NCBI RefSeq assembly: GCF_002903145.1
Contig: NZ_PPDJ01000001.1
Location: forward strand, 1-64,000
DNA length: 64,000 bases
Source of the DNA: Halobacteriovorax sp. DA5
GTDB taxonomy: Bacteria; Bdellovibrionota; Bacteriovoracia; Bacteriovoracales; Bacteriovoracaceae
Direction of reading: 5' to 3'
The notes under the pieces are model-generated. The model did no database searches and was not told the DNA's origin. It saw only the letters and a program-made list of their open reading frames with translations. The translations under genes and the position numbers were made by a program. Below are positions 32,435 to 42,400 of the stretch, in pieces; position 1 is the stretch's first letter, and each line of letters begins with the position of its first letter.

Positions 32435-33378
32435 ACAAATGGATACTGGCCCACTCAAAGTCTCTTGATCTTCAAGTTGAGAGACTTAATTGGGTAAAGA
32501 ATTGGCTTCCTGAGTACCACGACTTTCGGGTCACTGGATCGGTGTCAGGTCATAGGCTTGAGGGGAGGGGCACCGATAGAAATGAAGAAATTGCCTTTTA
32601 TAAATCTTTTTCTGAGTTAATTGAAAGGATGTATTGTTTTGCTCTTAATATAAACAGCAACGGGGTGGCGGCCCATGTTAATAAATCAAAGGCCATAGAA
32701 AATGCCAAACTGGAACTCCTCGAAAGGGATGCTGTGCTTTGTCACCATCACGCACAGACTCCTTTTAGAAAGCCGGAAGATTTCGACCTTCCCTGTGAAT
32801 TTAAAGAGATTCGTGAGCGTTTAAAAAATGAGGGGATAACTCTAGCTTTGGCAACAACTAAAGCGGCAATCGCCGACTGCCATGTGGCCGTTTGCCATGC
32901 CAGTGGAGGTGATCGTTTTGGAGGTTTGTACGGATTTGGCTGCAATGAAAATATAAATGATTCTTTTGAAAGTGCCTTGCTTGAATGTTTGATTAATGTC
33001 GTGGCCCATTTGGATGGGAATCTCGATTTGTTGCCACTTTCTCCAAATGATCTATATGAAAAGAAAGTGCCAAATGGACTTGACCACAAGCGAGTTCATT
33101 TTGCTCACAAACTTTTTGAATTGAAAGCAGATAACTATGGTCCTGTAACATCATTAGAAACTGAAGAAAATATATTTGAGATTAAAACGTTAGAAGCTCC
33201 GATTCCAATCTTTGATGATCTTCCTCTTCATGTGATGAGGGCGATCTCGTCGCATCTGCAAGATATTTACTACGGAAGGGTTGAAGAACATAAGATCAAC
33301 TTGGCGAGATTGAATATCTTTGCAGGACGGGAGTTATCATTGGGAATGTTGGCAATGGTGCCGCATCCAATCGGATAA
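32413..33378 (+). CDS. YcaO-family ATP-dependent cyclodehydratase-like protein
   Basis: YcaO enzymes use ATP to activate a peptide backbone amide, forming azolines, amidines or thioamides in modified peptides (RiPPs). In this 321-residue protein the ATP-binding motifs are visible: SELIER (Glu68, Glu71, Arg72), SNGVAA...A...A..ELLER (82-105), matching SxGxAxGxxxxxAxxxAxxExxER except His88 for Gly, and Glu191 with Asn195 where an ExxxQ is usual. It ends in PHPIG. It is short for the family and lacks an E1-like partner nearby. Its operon with a peptide-binding protein and a kinase suggests peptide signalling; substrate unknown. Confidence 0.85.
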   Translation: MDDYKELNKWILAHSKSLDLQVERLNWVKNWLPEYHDFRVTGSVSGHRLEGRGTDRNEEIAFYKSFSELIERMYCFALNINSNGVAAHVNKSKAIENAKLELLERDAVLCHHHAQTPFRKPEDFDLPCEFKEIRERLKNEGITLALATTKAAIADCHVAVCHASGGDRFGGLYGFGCNENINDSFESALLECLINVVAHLDGNLDLLPLSPNDLYEKKVPNGLDHKRVHFAHKLFELKADNYGPVTSLETEENIFEIKTLEAPIPIFDDLPLHVMRAISSHLQDIYYGRVEEHKINLARLNIFAGRELSLGMLAMVPHPIG

Positions 33379-33381
33379 AGT

Positions 33382-34959
33382 ATGAAAAATCAGAAAAAAC
33401 TAACACGCCACTTTATCTCACTTTCTCTCATTGTCTGCATGGGATTGTTCATTATTACGACTATTGTCGGTCTCTACTATGTTTATTCTATCAAAAAGGA
33501 GAATGCCTTTCATGTTACCAAAGTGGTTGAGGGAATGCTCAAGTCCCATCAATACCGAGAGGCGATCTATTCATTATCCAATGCCAAACTTGGAAGCTTC
33601 GAGGCCATTGGTTACTATGATTTTGAAGGGAACCGTGTTTTTGTTCTTCCACCAAGTCTCGGGCCAGATTATTTTAAGGAAGATCGAGGGGTACTTTCAA
33701 AACTGACAACGACTAATATTGCCGTGGATATTTTCTTTGATGAACACCAAAAACAGCGTGCTGGAACTATAACCTATACTTATGCCCATGCCAGTGCAAT
33801 TAAAGCAATTTTGGTCTTTTGCTTTATCGGCATCATGTTTCTTCTTCCAGTTTTGTATAAATATAAAACTCTTATTAAGAAGAGTTTTGAAAGAGATTTA
33901 CTTGAAGAGAAGAACAAGGGAATCAAGGAAACCGTTAGTCAGGTATGGCACGATCTCAACCAGCCGATGCAACTTTTATATGCTCTTGCTGATAATAGAA
34001 ATGAGATAGTTCAAGATGAGCGCGAAAAAATTAAAAGTGCATGTGATGATATGAGGTCCATCCTCGATGACCTAAAAGAAAAGCGAGACCAGACCGGGCA
34101 CGATAAAATGACGACTGTTTGCCTGGCCGCAACGATTAAAGAAACTGTTGAAAAAGAAAATCTTAAACTTTCTCAAAAAAATCAGCATGTATCGTTTAAG
34201 ATTCAGGGTGATGCTTTTTCCGCTTTTTCAAATATTAATGAAAGTATGCTTAAGCGTTTGTTGGGGAATATTATTGATAACGCTTCAAGGGCCAGCCGAG
34301 ATGGCGGTGAAATGGCAGTTTTCCTGATCCAAAGAGGTGATAGAAATTTAATCCAAGTTCAGGATTTTGGATGCGGTATCAAGCCAGAACATTTGGCGCT
34401 GATTGGCAAACGGGGAATATCCTTTCGCGAAGGGGGAAATGGACTAGGGCTGAGTTTTGCCATGGAAAGAGTGGATGAATGGGCTGGGAAAATTACCATA
34501 TCTTCCGAGCTTGGCAACGGAACGATAGTGTCCATATCACTTCCAAGAGTAAAAACTCCAAGTTGGTTTCACGAAAAGTTGAATCTTAAAAATGTTAGAG
34601 AATTTATTTTAACGGATGACCGTCCGGTCATTCACACGCTTGTCAAAGAGTCACTGGAGAAAAACGTCCCCGCCATAAAAAAATACTTTCACCATTCTTC
34701 TGAGGAATTTGAAAACTGGTTTCAAGAAAATCGAGAAAAGCTTATAGGGCCCATCTTTGTATTTGATTATGACTTGGGTGAAAACACAAAAAATGGCATC
34801 GACCTGATTCAAGAATTTGACCTTGAATCAAAATCTGTTTTATTGACCAATTATTACGATGATCTATTGGTACAAACCAAGGCCCTAAACGCCAATGTTA
34901 GAATATTTCCGAAGGGACTGATTGAATATTTGGGAAAGGAAAAGTTTAGTCAATGTTAA
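33382..34959 (+). CDS. DctB-like hybrid sensor histidine kinase
   Basis: A 525-residue membrane kinase. TM1 at 11-35 and TM2 at 139-158 flank a periplasmic sensor domain. The H box is VWHDLNQPMQ (His190), the DctB/HisKA type that pairs with NtrC-family regulators. The N box is LLGNIIDNASRA and G boxes are DFGCGI and GGNGLGLSFA. The C-terminal 120 residues form a receiver-like domain with Asp in FVFDYDLGEN and Lys in RIFPKGL. It starts three bases after the YcaO stop. The logical partner is the response regulator at 28880, and its sensor may detect the peptide-loaded binding protein. Confidence 0.9.
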   Translation: MKNQKKLTRHFISLSLIVCMGLFIITTIVGLYYVYSIKKENAFHVTKVVEGMLKSHQYREAIYSLSNAKLGSFEAIGYYDFEGNRVFVLPPSLGPDYFKEDRGVLSKLTTTNIAVDIFFDEHQKQRAGTITYTYAHASAIKAILVFCFIGIMFLLPVLYKYKTLIKKSFERDLLEEKNKGIKETVSQVWHDLNQPMQLLYALADNRNEIVQDEREKIKSACDDMRSILDDLKEKRDQTGHDKMTTVCLAATIKETVEKENLKLSQKNQHVSFKIQGDAFSAFSNINESMLKRLLGNIIDNASRASRDGGEMAVFLIQRGDRNLIQVQDFGCGIKPEHLALIGKRGISFREGGNGLGLSFAMERVDEWAGKITISSELGNGTIVSISLPRVKTPSWFHEKLNLKNVREFILTDDRPVIHTLVKESLEKNVPAIKKYFHHSSEEFENWFQENREKLIGPIFVFDYDLGENTKNGIDLIQEFDLESKSVLLTNYYDDLLVQTKALNANVRIFPKGLIEYLGKEKFSQC

Positions 34960-35455
34960 GTTCTTCCTTTCCTGCTCGCATGGCCCTATTTCGTTTAAGG
35001 CCGACTTCAAGAAGGTCGTTGGTCAAGCTGAGTTCTTCCTCGGTCATTTTCTCCATATTGTAATAAAGTCTGCGTTTAGCTTCACTGATGGAATCCAGCT
35101 TACTCATAATGTAAGGATAAGCGCGAAGAAAATTGATGACTTCCTTTTGACCGATTTTCAAAATAAATTCGGCGGCCTTGAAAAATTGTTGCAAGCTGCC
35201 CTGCCCATAGAGATACATATTCTTTAAGGTTTGTTCCGTGCGACCAAGATGCTTGGCCAGGATTTTTCTTCTTTTGGCCTTTTCTTCGTTACTGAGGATT
35301 TCTCCCTCTTTACCAACGAGATACTCAGCAATCATTAATTGCATAAAGATTTCAATGTTGGTGTCCTTCTCGGGATTCTCCCTAAGTCCTTCCACAACAT
35401 TCGCTCTTCTTCCCCTGCCGGGCCTTTTTTTGTGAGTATTCGGTTTTTTTGCCAC
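34946..35455 (-). CDS. Hypothetical basic protein, possible DNA-binding
   Basis: A 169-residue protein with a very basic start (KKPNTHKKRPGRGRR) and a helical body including LAKHLGRTEQTLKNMYLYGQGSL, which could be a helix-turn-helix. It is convergent with the histidine kinase gene, overlapping its end by 14 bases. Two related proteins seem to exist in the element only at the level of basic tails, so no family is assigned. It may regulate the cassette in reverse orientation. Confidence 0.55.
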   Translation of the reverse strand: MAKKPNTHKKRPGRGRRANVVEGLRENPEKDTNIEIFMQLMIAEYLVGKEGEILSNEEKAKRRKILAKHLGRTEQTLKNMYLYGQGSLQQFFKAAEFILKIGQKEVINFLRAYPYIMSKLDSISEAKRRLYYNMEKMTEEELSLTNDLLEVGLKRNRAMRAGKEELNID

Positions 35456-35594
35456 GTTGCATTTCCACTTTCTCTTAAAGACGTACTTTTTTGCTATCCT
35501 ATATCATTTTTCAAACTTAGTTAATCTTTAAATCCTCAATATTAGACCCTTAAAAGCGCTCTTTTATGCAGAATATATGATTTTTTGCCAATAG

Positions 35595-35646
35595 ATAGTT
35601 TGATTTATGATGATAAATATTTAATAAGTTATACTAATCAAACTAT
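35595..35646. promoter_or_regulatory. Inverted repeat ATAGTTTGATT / AATCAAACTAT
   Basis: Perfect 11-bp inverted copies at 35595-35605 and 35636-35646, in AT-rich DNA upstream of the gene at 35727. The same motif pair occurs upstream of the DGR accessory operon (43432-43462). A common regulator of the two promoters is the simplest explanation. Confidence 0.65.
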
Positions 35647-35726
35647 TTAAAGAAATGGTTGTGCAAATGGAAGAGAGCAAAAGACAAGAATCATCAGGGT
35701 CGTAAGAGGCCACTCCACTGGCAACA

Positions 35727-36230
35727 ATGATGAAGGCCTTTCTCAATAATCTTGAGATCAATATTCCAAGAAATGAAATCCCTGTGGATTTCTTCGGAAT
35801 TATCTTTGAAAGATTTTATAATCACTTCTACGAAAAGGGTGAAAATACCCAGGAAACCGCTTTTAGAAGAATCACAGAAGTGAACGGCATCAAAGTTGAG
35901 TTTGAAAAAGGTGCACCCTTTCCCTATAGCAAGAAAGATCACAGCGGAGGAAAGTATCGAATCATTGTGCTTCCCGATAATGGTGAAACTTCAGAAGAAA
36001 AGAAATTAAAAATTTTTCAAGTCCTGAAGGAATTTGATTGTCTGGAGGCACTAGGAACCTACCAGCTCCTTTTATCCATGTTCAATTCGTACCTGTATCA
36101 TCCCAAGAATCTGATTGATTTTTTAAAGAAGAGTGATCCTAATCCCACCCCTGAAATGCAAAAAGTTTATACCAATATGTTCGAGTGGCTTGAGCAAAAA
36201 GGCTCCCTACTAAGTCGAGGGCGCTCATGA
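35727..36230 (+). CDS. Hypothetical protein, 167 residues
   Basis: No recognised family. A soluble protein with mixed helix and strand, containing VDFFGIIFERFYNHFYEKGENTQE and a strand-rich centre (GGKYRIIVLPDNGE). A strong ribosome-binding site is not evident. It is likely first in a transcript with the receiver-methyltransferase gene (36279), 48 bases downstream. It sits behind the ATAGTTTGATT operator pair, so it may be co-regulated with the DGR. Confidence 0.55.
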   Translation: MMKAFLNNLEINIPRNEIPVDFFGIIFERFYNHFYEKGENTQETAFRRITEVNGIKVEFEKGAPFPYSKKDHSGGKYRIIVLPDNGETSEEKKLKIFQVLKEFDCLEALGTYQLLLSMFNSYLYHPKNLIDFLKKSDPNPTPEMQKVYTNMFEWLEQKGSLLSRGRS

Positions 36231-36278
36231 TGGAACATGCCGACTTGAACAAAGTGATAGCTTCATAAAAGGATAAAT

Positions 36279-37505
36279 ATGGAAACATCTGAAACTAGCA
36301 ACTTTGTTGCTCATCTTGATGACGAAGAGCAAATCCTCGAAACCTTCAGGCATATTTTTGAGGAATCAGGATTTAAAGTGGATTCGTTTACCGATCCGTC
36401 CGACGCCTTTAATGCCATTCAATCATCACCTGAAAAGTATTCTCTCATCGTGAGTGACTTCAATATGGCACCTATGAATGGAATTGAGTTTTTCAAGAGA
36501 CTTAAGGCCCATAATTATTTTAATATTAAACATCGTGCAATCCTGTCGGGGGAAGTGGGGACTCGTTATTTCACACAAAAGTGTCAGCAAAACTTTGACA
36601 TCACATCGGATGAGATTGTCCTTTTTAGTAAAATCAACATCAAGGAGATTATCTCTTTTTTGAAGAAAATTTCTTATCAGTATCCTCTTGGAAATGAAGG
36701 GAAGAAAGAGTTTTACCGATTGGAAAAACAGGCCCTCATGAAAGGCTTTCGACCGGAGGAAGAATTTTTTTTGGAAGATTGTCTTTTTAAAGAAGGGCAA
36801 AGTGTGCTAGATGCCGGTTGTGGTTCGGGAATTATTTGTAGAATGTTGGCCCTTATTAACGCAAAAAAAAATGTTCACTTTCATGGAATTGAAGTTTCAA
36901 AAGAGACTGCGTTTCTTGCCCAAAAAAGAATAGAAGGGATAGAGGTCTTTTCCAATATCATTTTGACCCAAGCGAATCTTGAAAATGTCCCTTATCCAGA
37001 TGAGTCTTTTGATGCCATAATCTGCCGTTATGTGTATGAACACATGGCCAATCCCCAAAAAGTGACAGATGAGTTTTTTAGAATCTTAAGGCTTGGTGGG
37101 AAATTGATGGTTATCGATTCCAATGGACTGCTTATCAATATTCGGTCCACGCATTATCCGCAACTAGGCGAACTTCAGGATAAGTTGGCAGCGAAAGGAA
37201 TTCCCAACTTTGATTTTTTCATTAACGATAACCTGCCATCTTATCTGGAAAAGGCCGGATTTAATGTGGGCCCTGACTCAATGAGTTTTCGAGAAATTCC
37301 CATTATATTCAATGACGACGAATCAAAGCAGATCGAGAAAAATCGGCTTAAAGAAGTTTTTGAAAATGCCAAAAGTATTCTTGCTCCAGTGTTTGGCGGA
37401 GAGAATGAGCTTGATAATTATGTTAATCTCGTCAATATGGTGTTGGATGACTCAAGGACCGAGTTTAAATACGACAAGCGGTTTTGGAAGATCATAAAAC
37501 CTTAG
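36279..37505 (+). CDS. Response-regulator receiver fused to an SAM methyltransferase
   Basis: A 408-residue protein. Residues 8-128 are a receiver domain: acidic pocket HLDDEE, phospho-acceptor Asp60 in VSDFNM, and Lys118. After a short linker, residues 160-390 form a class I SAM-dependent methyltransferase with motif I VLDAGCGSGI (176-185) and YPDESFDAIICRYVYEHM downstream. Receiver output through a small-molecule methyltransferase is uncommon. Its input may be the hybrid kinase at 33382. The substrate is unknown; a lipid, a quinone or the peptide product of the YcaO cassette are possibilities. Confidence 0.85.
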   Translation: METSETSNFVAHLDDEEQILETFRHIFEESGFKVDSFTDPSDAFNAIQSSPEKYSLIVSDFNMAPMNGIEFFKRLKAHNYFNIKHRAILSGEVGTRYFTQKCQQNFDITSDEIVLFSKINIKEIISFLKKISYQYPLGNEGKKEFYRLEKQALMKGFRPEEEFFLEDCLFKEGQSVLDAGCGSGIICRMLALINAKKNVHFHGIEVSKETAFLAQKRIEGIEVFSNIILTQANLENVPYPDESFDAIICRYVYEHMANPQKVTDEFFRILRLGGKLMVIDSNGLLINIRSTHYPQLGELQDKLAAKGIPNFDFFINDNLPSYLEKAGFNVGPDSMSFREIPIIFNDDESKQIEKNRLKEVFENAKSILAPVFGGENELDNYVNLVNMVLDDSRTEFKYDKRFWKIIKP

Positions 37506-38572
37506 AACGAATATCCAAATCCAAGCCCGAGTCTGGCGATATGAAGGGACGTTGCCCCTTCAAGGTCATGCTGCTTGTAAAAGCCGTGATAGAACCAATC
37601 CTTGCTGGCCTTCATGTTGAGATAGAGTATAAATTTGGTTCCCTCAAATTCTTGGGGATTGACCTTGCTTTCTCTGCTTTGAGAACTCATGACAGAGCTA
37701 CTGTAACTTGCTTTGGCTAAAAATTGTTTCCCAAACCATTCAAACTTTTTGGAAACTCCCAACGTCAAAAATGTAAGGGTATGCTCTCTTGTTGAGAGTG
37801 GTTCGCCAGAAGGTAGTTCCTCTGTATTGTAAGATGAAAAGCGCTCATGATCGATCCCAGTATAAACTTCTACCGGCCAACTCTCTCTTTGATAACCAAT
37901 GTAAGAATTTAGGCCGTACTCCCAAGGGAGGGAAACGCTTTCATTTTGATCGGAAAGACCACTATCAAGTTTGGAAACATAAAGACTTCCGGAATAGTTC
38001 CAGTCATAGTGAAGTTTTTTGAATGTGGATAATCCTAATGTAAAAGGTGAATCTTGACTGGATTTGGTGGTGATGTTGGAATTTAAAATACTCTCTTGAA
38101 ACGAACCTCGCGAGAGAGCATAGAATAGCGAAAAGTTCCATCTGCCTTGTCTTTCTTTATCGTCACTTTCTGAGATTGCCGCCACTACCTGACTTGTCTC
38201 CTTTCCAGTTGAAGCAGTTTTCCTTTGGGCCTTATTGCCGATACTGTTATTAGCTGCAAAACTTTTGCTTGGAGAATTTAAGCGTGGCATAAGTACAACA
38301 CGGTAAGGAATTTCCACATAGACACGCTCGCCAGGAACGAGGGAGGCGGGATCTTCAAGAGATGAGTTCCAGCGTTTAATTTTTTCAAAATAACCGTCTT
38401 GATCCAAGATATTTTGGGGAATACCGACTCGGTATTCAAGTAGCTCTCTTAGAGATTCGCCACCAAGGGCATAGACGTAGCCGGTCTTAATCAGCGGTTC
38501 ACCTGCCTCTAATGAGGTCACACAAAGCAAAGATAAAAGGATAGGTAAAATATACCGCTTATACAGTTCCAC
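37502..38572 (-). CDS. Outer-membrane barrel protein with a LysM-like N-terminal module
   Basis: A 356-residue exported protein: signal ILPILLSLLCVTSLEAG; then a LysM-like segment (ALGGESLRELLEYRVGIP...FEKIKRWNSSLEDPASLVPGERVYV); a low-complexity linker; and a C-terminal region of repeated amphipathic strands (NFSLFYALSRG, WNYSGSLYVSKLDSG, SYSSSV) ending in LGFGYSF, a terminal aromatic typical of barrels. It probably binds peptidoglycan while anchored in the outer membrane. It is convergent with the methyltransferase fusion gene (4-base overlap) and divergent from the LysM lipoprotein at 38596. Confidence 0.7.
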   Translation of the reverse strand: MELYKRYILPILLSLLCVTSLEAGEPLIKTGYVYALGGESLRELLEYRVGIPQNILDQDGYFEKIKRWNSSLEDPASLVPGERVYVEIPYRVVLMPRLNSPSKSFAANNSIGNKAQRKTASTGKETSQVVAAISESDDKERQGRWNFSLFYALSRGSFQESILNSNITTKSSQDSPFTLGLSTFKKLHYDWNYSGSLYVSKLDSGLSDQNESVSLPWEYGLNSYIGYQRESWPVEVYTGIDHERFSSYNTEELPSGEPLSTREHTLTFLTLGVSKKFEWFGKQFLAKASYSSSVMSSQSRESKVNPQEFEGTKFILYLNMKASKDWFYHGFYKQHDLEGATSLHIARLGLGFGYSF

Positions 38573-38595
38573 AGAATTATTTTACACTAAAAAAC

Positions 38596-39261
38596 ATGGA
38601 TATTAGGATAGAGAAAAATTTACCACTTCTTTTATTCTTTTTGTCATTTACCTTATGCCAATCCTGTATCAGCACTGATGCATCATTGAGTGAGGCAAGT
38701 GAGTCTGAAAGCTATGTGGGAGAAGAAACATTTTTAGAAAGTTCAGATTTCATCGTTGATGATGATAGTGAGATTTTGACTGTTTCTGATCGACAGAAAA
38801 TTGAAGACGCCGAATTAATGAACGCGTTAGAAGACCGTGTGACCGAAGAGCAATCTGCTACTCAAAAGATTGTCGAACCAAATGAACTTCTTGAATATCA
38901 GACTAAGAAAAATGAAACCTTGATGCTTATTGCTTTCAATATTTATGGTGACTATCGAAAGTGGCGTGAGATTGCTTCTCTTAATGAAGACATTCTTGGA
39001 GGAAGCTATGATCTTTCCCATCGCCCTATCTTAAGATACCGAAAACCCCTCAAGCCTTACACTCCACCTATAGGAAATCCCTATCTCATCAAGAGTGGCG
39101 ATTCATTAAGTCGTATCAGCAAAAAGGTTTACGGCAATTGGCGTGAATGGCCTGTCATTTATAAGAATAATCCTCAGCAGATTCGTGATCCCGACCTTAT
39201 ATTTGCTGGCTTTACCTTGTATTACCCATCACTCAATAAAATGGCCCTTCAGCTCTATTAA
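38596..39261 (+). CDS. LysM-domain lipoprotein
   Basis: A 221-residue lipoprotein: signal PLLLFFLSFTLCQSC with lipidated Cys. An acidic linker is followed by two LysM modules: NETLMLIAFNIYGDYRKWREIASLN and GDSLSRISKKVYGNWREWPVIYKNN. LysM binds peptidoglycan N-acetylglucosamine. It is divergent from a LysM/barrel gene, so the pair likely act together in the envelope, and it precedes the DGR target by 195 bases. Confidence 0.85.
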   Translation: MDIRIEKNLPLLLFFLSFTLCQSCISTDASLSEASESESYVGEETFLESSDFIVDDDSEILTVSDRQKIEDAELMNALEDRVTEEQSATQKIVEPNELLEYQTKKNETLMLIAFNIYGDYRKWREIASLNEDILGGSYDLSHRPILRYRKPLKPYTPPIGNPYLIKSGDSLSRISKKVYGNWREWPVIYKNNPQQIRDPDLIFAGFTLYYPSLNKMALQLY

Positions 39262-39455
39262 ATTATAAGTGATTGTATTTTGGTTATACTTCACCATAAA
39301 TGCCCACTCTTGTTCTCATATTGGAGATGACCTCAATTAAGTCCCTTACTTTAAGTTACTAAAAGTACGGATATAAAACTTATTAGGCTAAACATATTTT
39401 AAAATCTTACGAAAAGGTTTTGAGAAACCAATGGTTTAAATGAAAAGGTGTATTT

Positions 39456-42400
39456 TTGAGAACTGTCTTTGTCTACATTGCTTTATCACTCATCCTCTCT
39501 GGTTGTTTTTTTCAACCAGACAAAGTCGAGACTTTCGGACTTGACCGAAATGCCACTAAAAGTGGGAGTGTGGCCAAGGCGACAGTTTCCGCAGTCTCTA
39601 TTGTCAACGACCAATTGGTTATCAATGGTAGTGCCCTTGATGGCGTAAATACTGTGCGAATCACAGGCCCTTCGGGATTTGATGAAACTTTTGCGATTGA
39701 ATCCAAAACCACCTCTAACCTTATTGCCAACGGCCTAAAAAATATCTCTTTTGCAGTGGGTGCGGTTTTTAGTTTAATTATTTCTGATGCCTATGGTGCG
39801 GCGACCTTTCAAGTAACATTTACGCTGCAAGACGGAGCTGTCACTGCTTCAAAACTGGCCAGTATGGGAGCAGGCATAGGGCAAGTCTTAAAATATGATG
39901 GAACAACTTGGGTTCCTAGTGATCTTGGTGGTCTCACTTACGCCGGAAATTGGAATGCAACCACGAACTCGCCTGATCTCTCAGGCGGAGGCAATCTTGG
40001 TGAATATTATATCGTCAATACTTCTGGGACTTATGATCTTCTGGGAGGGGCCGGAACCAACTCATGGGCAGTGGGTGACTGGGTGGTTTGGAACAATGTT
40101 CTTGCTCAATGGGAAAAAATTGATAATGCCACCAATGTGCAAAGTTTTAACGGAAGGAGTGGCGCGGTCACTCCTCAGTCAGGAGATTACACTTGGGCAC
40201 AAATCAATAAAACCACGTCATCCATAAATGATATTGCCGATGTGGACACCACAGGCATTGCTTCTGGCAAGATTCTCAAGTGGAATGGTTCTGCCTGGGT
40301 TATTAGCGACGATTTAAGTGGCGGTGGTGCTGGCTCTGTAACAACTGCTGAGATTTCCGATGGAACCATTGCAGATGTGGATATTTCAGGAAGTGCGGCG
40401 ATTGCTCAAAGTAAAATTGCAAATCTCTCGACAGACCTTTCAAGTAAACTCCCACTTGGGGGTGGTACGATGACCGGGAACATTGCCATGGGGGCAAATA
40501 ACATTACCTTCTCTACTGGGCTTGTGGATGGAGTTGATGTTAGTGCCCTCAGTTCTCAGGTTACTACCAATACCACCAATATTTCTGGAAAAGAACCCAC
40601 CATTACCGCAGGAACCACAGCGCAATACTGGCGTGGAGATAAATCTTGGCAAACTTTAGATACCGATGCCGTTCCCGAAGGGGCAACCAATAAATACTAC
40701 ACCGCCGCACAGGCGCGAACCGACCTCATCGAAGTGGGAAGCATTACCAATGGACAGACGACCACCGCTCCAAGCAGTGACGACGTTTCAGATGCTCTCG
40801 CCCTTAAACAAGATCAAATCACGGGTTCAACAGACCTGAGCGTAAACTCCATAACCTCAAGCGCCCAGGGAGGCATTAATGTAGCTCCTTTCGGAACAGG
40901 CGTAGGACAGACTGGGGAGTTTCGCTTTTATGAACTTACCGCCAATGGTTCAAACTACGTAGGCTTCAAGTCTCCCGATGCTCTGGCAGCAAGTCTTATT
41001 TGGACAATGCCCGCCGCTGATGGCAGTAGTGGACAAGTTCTTTCAACTGACGGCTCGGGAGTGCTTTCATGGGTGACACCAAGCTCTGGGTCGGTGACAA
41101 CAGTGACCGCCTCAGCTCCGCTATCGAGTTCTGGTGGCGCGACACCTGACATCTCAATTTCTCAGGCCAATGGCTCCACCAATGGTTATCTTTCAAGTGC
41201 GGATTGGACTACCTTTAACAACAAACAAAACGCTATAACCACAGGAACGACTGCCCAATATCTAAGAGGCGATCTTTCTCTTTCAACGCTCGCTACCGAT
41301 GTACGAGGGACAACTCTAACTGGCTTTGTTTCCGGTGCAGGCGTCGTATCTAGTGCCGATACGGTTCTTTCCGCCATCAACAAGCTTGATGGAAATATTG
41401 CCGGGAAAGAGCCAACACTTACCAAGGGCAATCTAACAGAAGCAACTTCTTCAGTCCTCACCATCACAAGTGGAACAAGTGCCGTTATTGGGACCGGAAC
41501 TACTATCGAAGTAAAACAGGCGAACACCACCACCAATGGCTACCTCTCAAGCGCTGACTGGAACACTTTTAATAATAAACTTGGAGCCAGCAATGTTGAT
41601 AACTCAACCATCGAAGTAAGTGGTGGCAATCTCCAAGTCAAAGACAGCGGGATTTCCACTGCAAAAGTTGCAGATGGAGCGATAACAGGGATCAAGATTT
41701 CAAATTCACTTGAGACTAAATCCGCAGACTACACGGTAACCACAGCAGATAATAATAAGGTTTTTCTGGTTTCAGGGGCGAGTACACTAACGCTTCCTGC
41801 TGCTGCTACCGCAGGAAGTGGGTTTGCCATTACTATTAAAAATATTGATGCATCTGAGACGGTGGCCGTTGTTGCTCCCGAAGCAATTGATGGCGAAATC
41901 TATGGGAAAGAACTGCAGAGCCAATATGCAACAGCACAGCTTATCTCTAATGGATCAGCTTGGTTTATCACCTACTCAACGGGAACACTAGGAACGGGGG
42001 CTCTCAGTTGTCCTACAGGCTTCATTGCTGTTACTGGAAACGGGACCCTCGGCACTTCCGATTTTTGCGTGATGCAGTTTGAAGCTAGAAATGTATCTTC
42101 AACTCCAAGAAGTAATGATGCTGATGCCTCTAGTTCTCCTTGGGTCAGTATTAATGCTACTACTGCTCAAAGTGAATGTGAGTCCATGAGTGAGGGCGGT
42201 TTTTCCGGAACCTTTGCTCTGATTTCAAACCCTGAATGGATGACTATCGCAAGAGATATTGAAGGTGTTGCTTCTAACTGGTCTGGAGCAAGTGTTGGTA
42301 GTGGTCACATTCCGAGGGGGCACACTGACAACTCACCTGGCAGTGCCCTTGCAATTACAAGCACAGCCGATTCCTATGACGGTACAGGAAACAACTCAGG

